16,810 nucleotides of DNA from Scatosoma sp045128055 (lineage in GTDB: Bacteria; Bacillota; Clostridia; Christensenellales; Borkfalkiaceae): contig JBGVRC010000075.1 of the NCBI GenBank assembly GCA_045128055.1, positions 1-16,810 on the forward strand, read 5' to 3'. A model generated the notes under the pieces. The model was given only the letters and a program-made list of their open reading frames with translations. It was not told the origin of the DNA and did no database searches. This document shows, one piece after another, positions 15,598 to 16,810 of the stretch; positions within the stretch are counted from its first letter, which is position 1, and every line of letters begins with the position of its first letter. Position numbers and translations under genes: made by a program.

Positions 15598-15615
15598 CTC
15601 TTATCTCCTTATTTT

Positions 15616-16038
15616 TTACGATTTTGTCTTCCGAACCACCCGTTTCAAAGGCTTCGGCCGCTTTTTCTTCTCCGCGCTCCCGCCTTCCGTATTCGCCTTC
15701 GCCGTCTTCGCCTTTTTCACCGTCTTTTTCGGCGTTTTTTTCTCCCCTTCTGCCGACAGAGCCGCCAAAAGCCGCTGTTTTTCTTCTTCCAGCTCCGTAT
15801 CCGAAAGCTTGGAAATATCCCCTCCTCCGTCCGCAGACAGCAAAATTTGCACGGCTTTCAAATCAGGCGGAACGTCCTTTTTCGTCTTTTTCCGCTTGCT
15901 CAGCTTCAACTCCCCGTCCACTTCGGCATATTCTTCCGTCACTTCCGTCAGTTGATACCCAAGCGCCACCTTCATCAAGGCTTCCCCGATTTTTTCTTCC
16001 TTTTTCTCCACCGCATTCTCTCCTTTTTTACCGTTCAT
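15616..16038 (-). CDS. Small Lys-rich protein resembling the C-terminal part of small terminase subunits
   Basis: 140 residues. Residues about 18-70 (GEALMKVALGYQLTEVTEEY, then KKDVPPDLKAVQILL) resemble the oligomerisation and portal-side part of phage small terminases, where a Gly-Tyr element and a PPD..A...L element recur. The N-terminal DNA-binding HTH usual in that family is missing. The tail (about 97-140) is a disordered Lys/Ala/Arg-rich stretch, rather like a histone tail. It lies between large terminase and portal, whereas small terminase normally precedes the large subunit. The RBS is GGGGGCAGG before the ATG. It could be a truncated small terminase, a DNA-binding packaging aid or an unrelated protein. 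The terminase link is tentative. Confidence 0.6.
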   Translation of the reverse strand: MNGKKGENAVEKKEEKIGEALMKVALGYQLTEVTEEYAEVDGELKLSKRKKTKKDVPPDLKAVQILLSADGGGDISKLSDTELEEEKQRLLAALSAEGEKKTPKKTVKKAKTAKANTEGGSAEKKKRPKPLKRVVRKTKS

Positions 16039-16060
16039 CGCGTACCTGCCCCCTTCTTTT

Positions 16061-16810
16061 TTAAAAATACGCCTTTCTTCTTAATTTCCGTATCCGTTTT
16101 TCCTTATCCAACTGAATACTCGTTTTCCCTTCGTTTGGCTGGGCTTTTTTCGGCTTCGTCATCAAGTAATACCGCATCTCGTCCAAGCTATGGTCGTCCG
16201 CCTTTTTCGGCAAATCTCCCGTGCCCCAATAATACCCCTTCAATTCCCGAATCAACTGCGTACAGCAGGAAAAAATGTAAATATTCGGCAACCCGTTTTT
16301 CTGGTTTAAATAGCTTTTCACCCGCGCGATTCCCGAAAACAAATCCTTTTCCACGTTCGGATTTACCAAAATCCCCCGCTCGTAAAAAAGCTCCACCACG
16401 CTTTTGACGCTCCCCAGCGTCCGCTGCTTCGCCGCGCTGTCAATTAGGGCGACGATACGCCCTTTGCTATCCGTATGCCAACCCAAGCTCTCGGAAATTT
16501 TCTTGATAGCGGCGGCGTGATAATCAATATCCCGCCCCGCTTCGTAATGCTCGGCAACCACGTACACGTTGTCGTCGAAATCCACCGCGTACCAATGCGC
16601 CGACAAGGGATTGTTCAAACCGGGGTCAATGGAAATCATATCTTGCCATTCCAAGGGCAGCTTAAACGGCTCGATGACGTGGATACGCTCGTCAAATTCG
16701 GGGTAAACAAGCCCCGCCGTATCCAACACAAACCGCCCGTACCGCCTTGCCTGCAAGCTTCTTTCGTCCATACTGCTTTCGATTGCCGCAATCTCCCCCG
16801 CGTCCAAATA
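16061..16810 (-). CDS. terL: Phage terminase large subunit, C-terminal nuclease part (N-terminus off right edge)
   Basis: The visible 249 codons run to the window edge without a start, so the ATPase domain with its Walker motifs lies outside. The visible part is the RNase H-like nuclease that cuts concatemeric DNA during packaging. Counting from the first Met at 16807: MISIDPGLNNPLSAHWYAVD carries the first acidic residue (Asp61), VALIDSAAKQRT the second (Asp123), and KADDHSLDEMRYYLM the third pair (Asp204/205). The short basic tail KRIRKLRRKAYF may touch DNA. The catalytic acids are kept, which argues against decay. Portal-proximal order is large terminase, small-terminase-like, portal. Confidence 0.9.
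   Translation of the reverse strand, partial: YLDAGEIAAIESSMDERSLQARRYGRFVLDTAGLVYPEFDERIHVIEPFKLPLEWQDMISIDPGLNNPLSAHWYAVDFDDNVYVVAEHYEAGRDIDYHAAAIKKISESLGWHTDSKGRIVALIDSAAKQRTLGSVKSVVELFYERGILVNPNVEKDLFSGIARVKSYLNQKNGLPNIYIFSCCTQLIRELKGYYWGTGDLPKKADDHSLDEMRYYLMTKPKKAQPNEGKTSIQLDKEKRIRKLRRKAYF

Larger units (their letters stand above)
9054..16810 (-). mobile_element. Phage head and neck module, podovirus (P22-like) gene order, right end outside window
   Basis: Eight tightly packed minus-strand genes in the transcription order large terminase, small-terminase-like, portal, scaffold, capsid, gp4-like neck, gp10-like propeller, unknown. P22 orders its late genes 2-1-8-5-4-10 in the same way. 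Gaps are 92 bases or less, two junctions are 7 bases or overlapping, and a terminator at 9054-9080 closes the unit. No integrase, attachment repeat, needle, tailspike or lysis gene is visible. The base style is like the neighbouring host genes. Confidence 0.8.

Noticed and set aside
15358..16407. 349-residue plus-strand frame opposite portal, small-terminase-like and terminase genes
   Set aside because: Phe/Arg/Pro-biased shadow crossing three well-supported genes on the other strand, with no recognisable domain.

Overview
The window looks like chromosome of an anaerobic, fermentative Clostridia-type Firmicute. The signs are consensus sigma-A promoters (TTGACA/TATAAT type), strong AGGAG ribosome binding sites, a Rex redox repressor next to a bifunctional AdhE, lipoprotein signal peptides, and a DUF6273-type surface lipoprotein. 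The style recalls uncultured gut Clostridia (Christensenellales-like), but that placement is a guess from style, not a measured assignment. Every gene I can support lies on the minus strand, so transcription runs from high to low coordinates.

Left part (1-9052), host-like genes. A DUF6273-type lipoprotein runs off the left edge. Ahead of it lies a near-consensus promoter and a long folded leader that ends in an intrinsic terminator just before the ribosome binding site; this looks like an undescribed attenuator or a small RNA gene. Next come adhE and rex, in the transcription order rex then adhE, which form a redox-control unit. A repeat-rich intergenic stretch follows. Then there is a two-gene ABC importer operon (lipoprotein binding protein plus permease) with no ATPase in sight. 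The last host-like pair is dut and a TrmB-like tRNA methyltransferase whose normally conserved DPWPK motif is altered.

Right part (9054-16810), a phage head and neck module in one tight operon. In transcription order it encodes large terminase (cut by the right edge), a small lysine-rich protein resembling the C-terminal part of small terminases, portal, scaffold, major capsid protein, a gp4-like neck protein, a gp10-like propeller protein and a small unknown protein. This is the order of the P22-type podovirus late operon, but it stops at a terminator immediately before the dut promoter. No needle, tailspike, injection, lysis or integrase gene is visible. All reading frames are intact and the base style resembles the host genes. 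The module may be the end of a prophage extending to the right, a short-tailed phage with an unusual layout, or a domesticated particle-forming (GTA-like) cassette.

Most noteworthy for follow-up are the attenuator-like leader at 1607-1783, the intact head/neck-only cassette abutting dut, the GC-rich hairpin after the capsid gene, the TrmB motif change, and the inverted repeats flanking the ABC operon.
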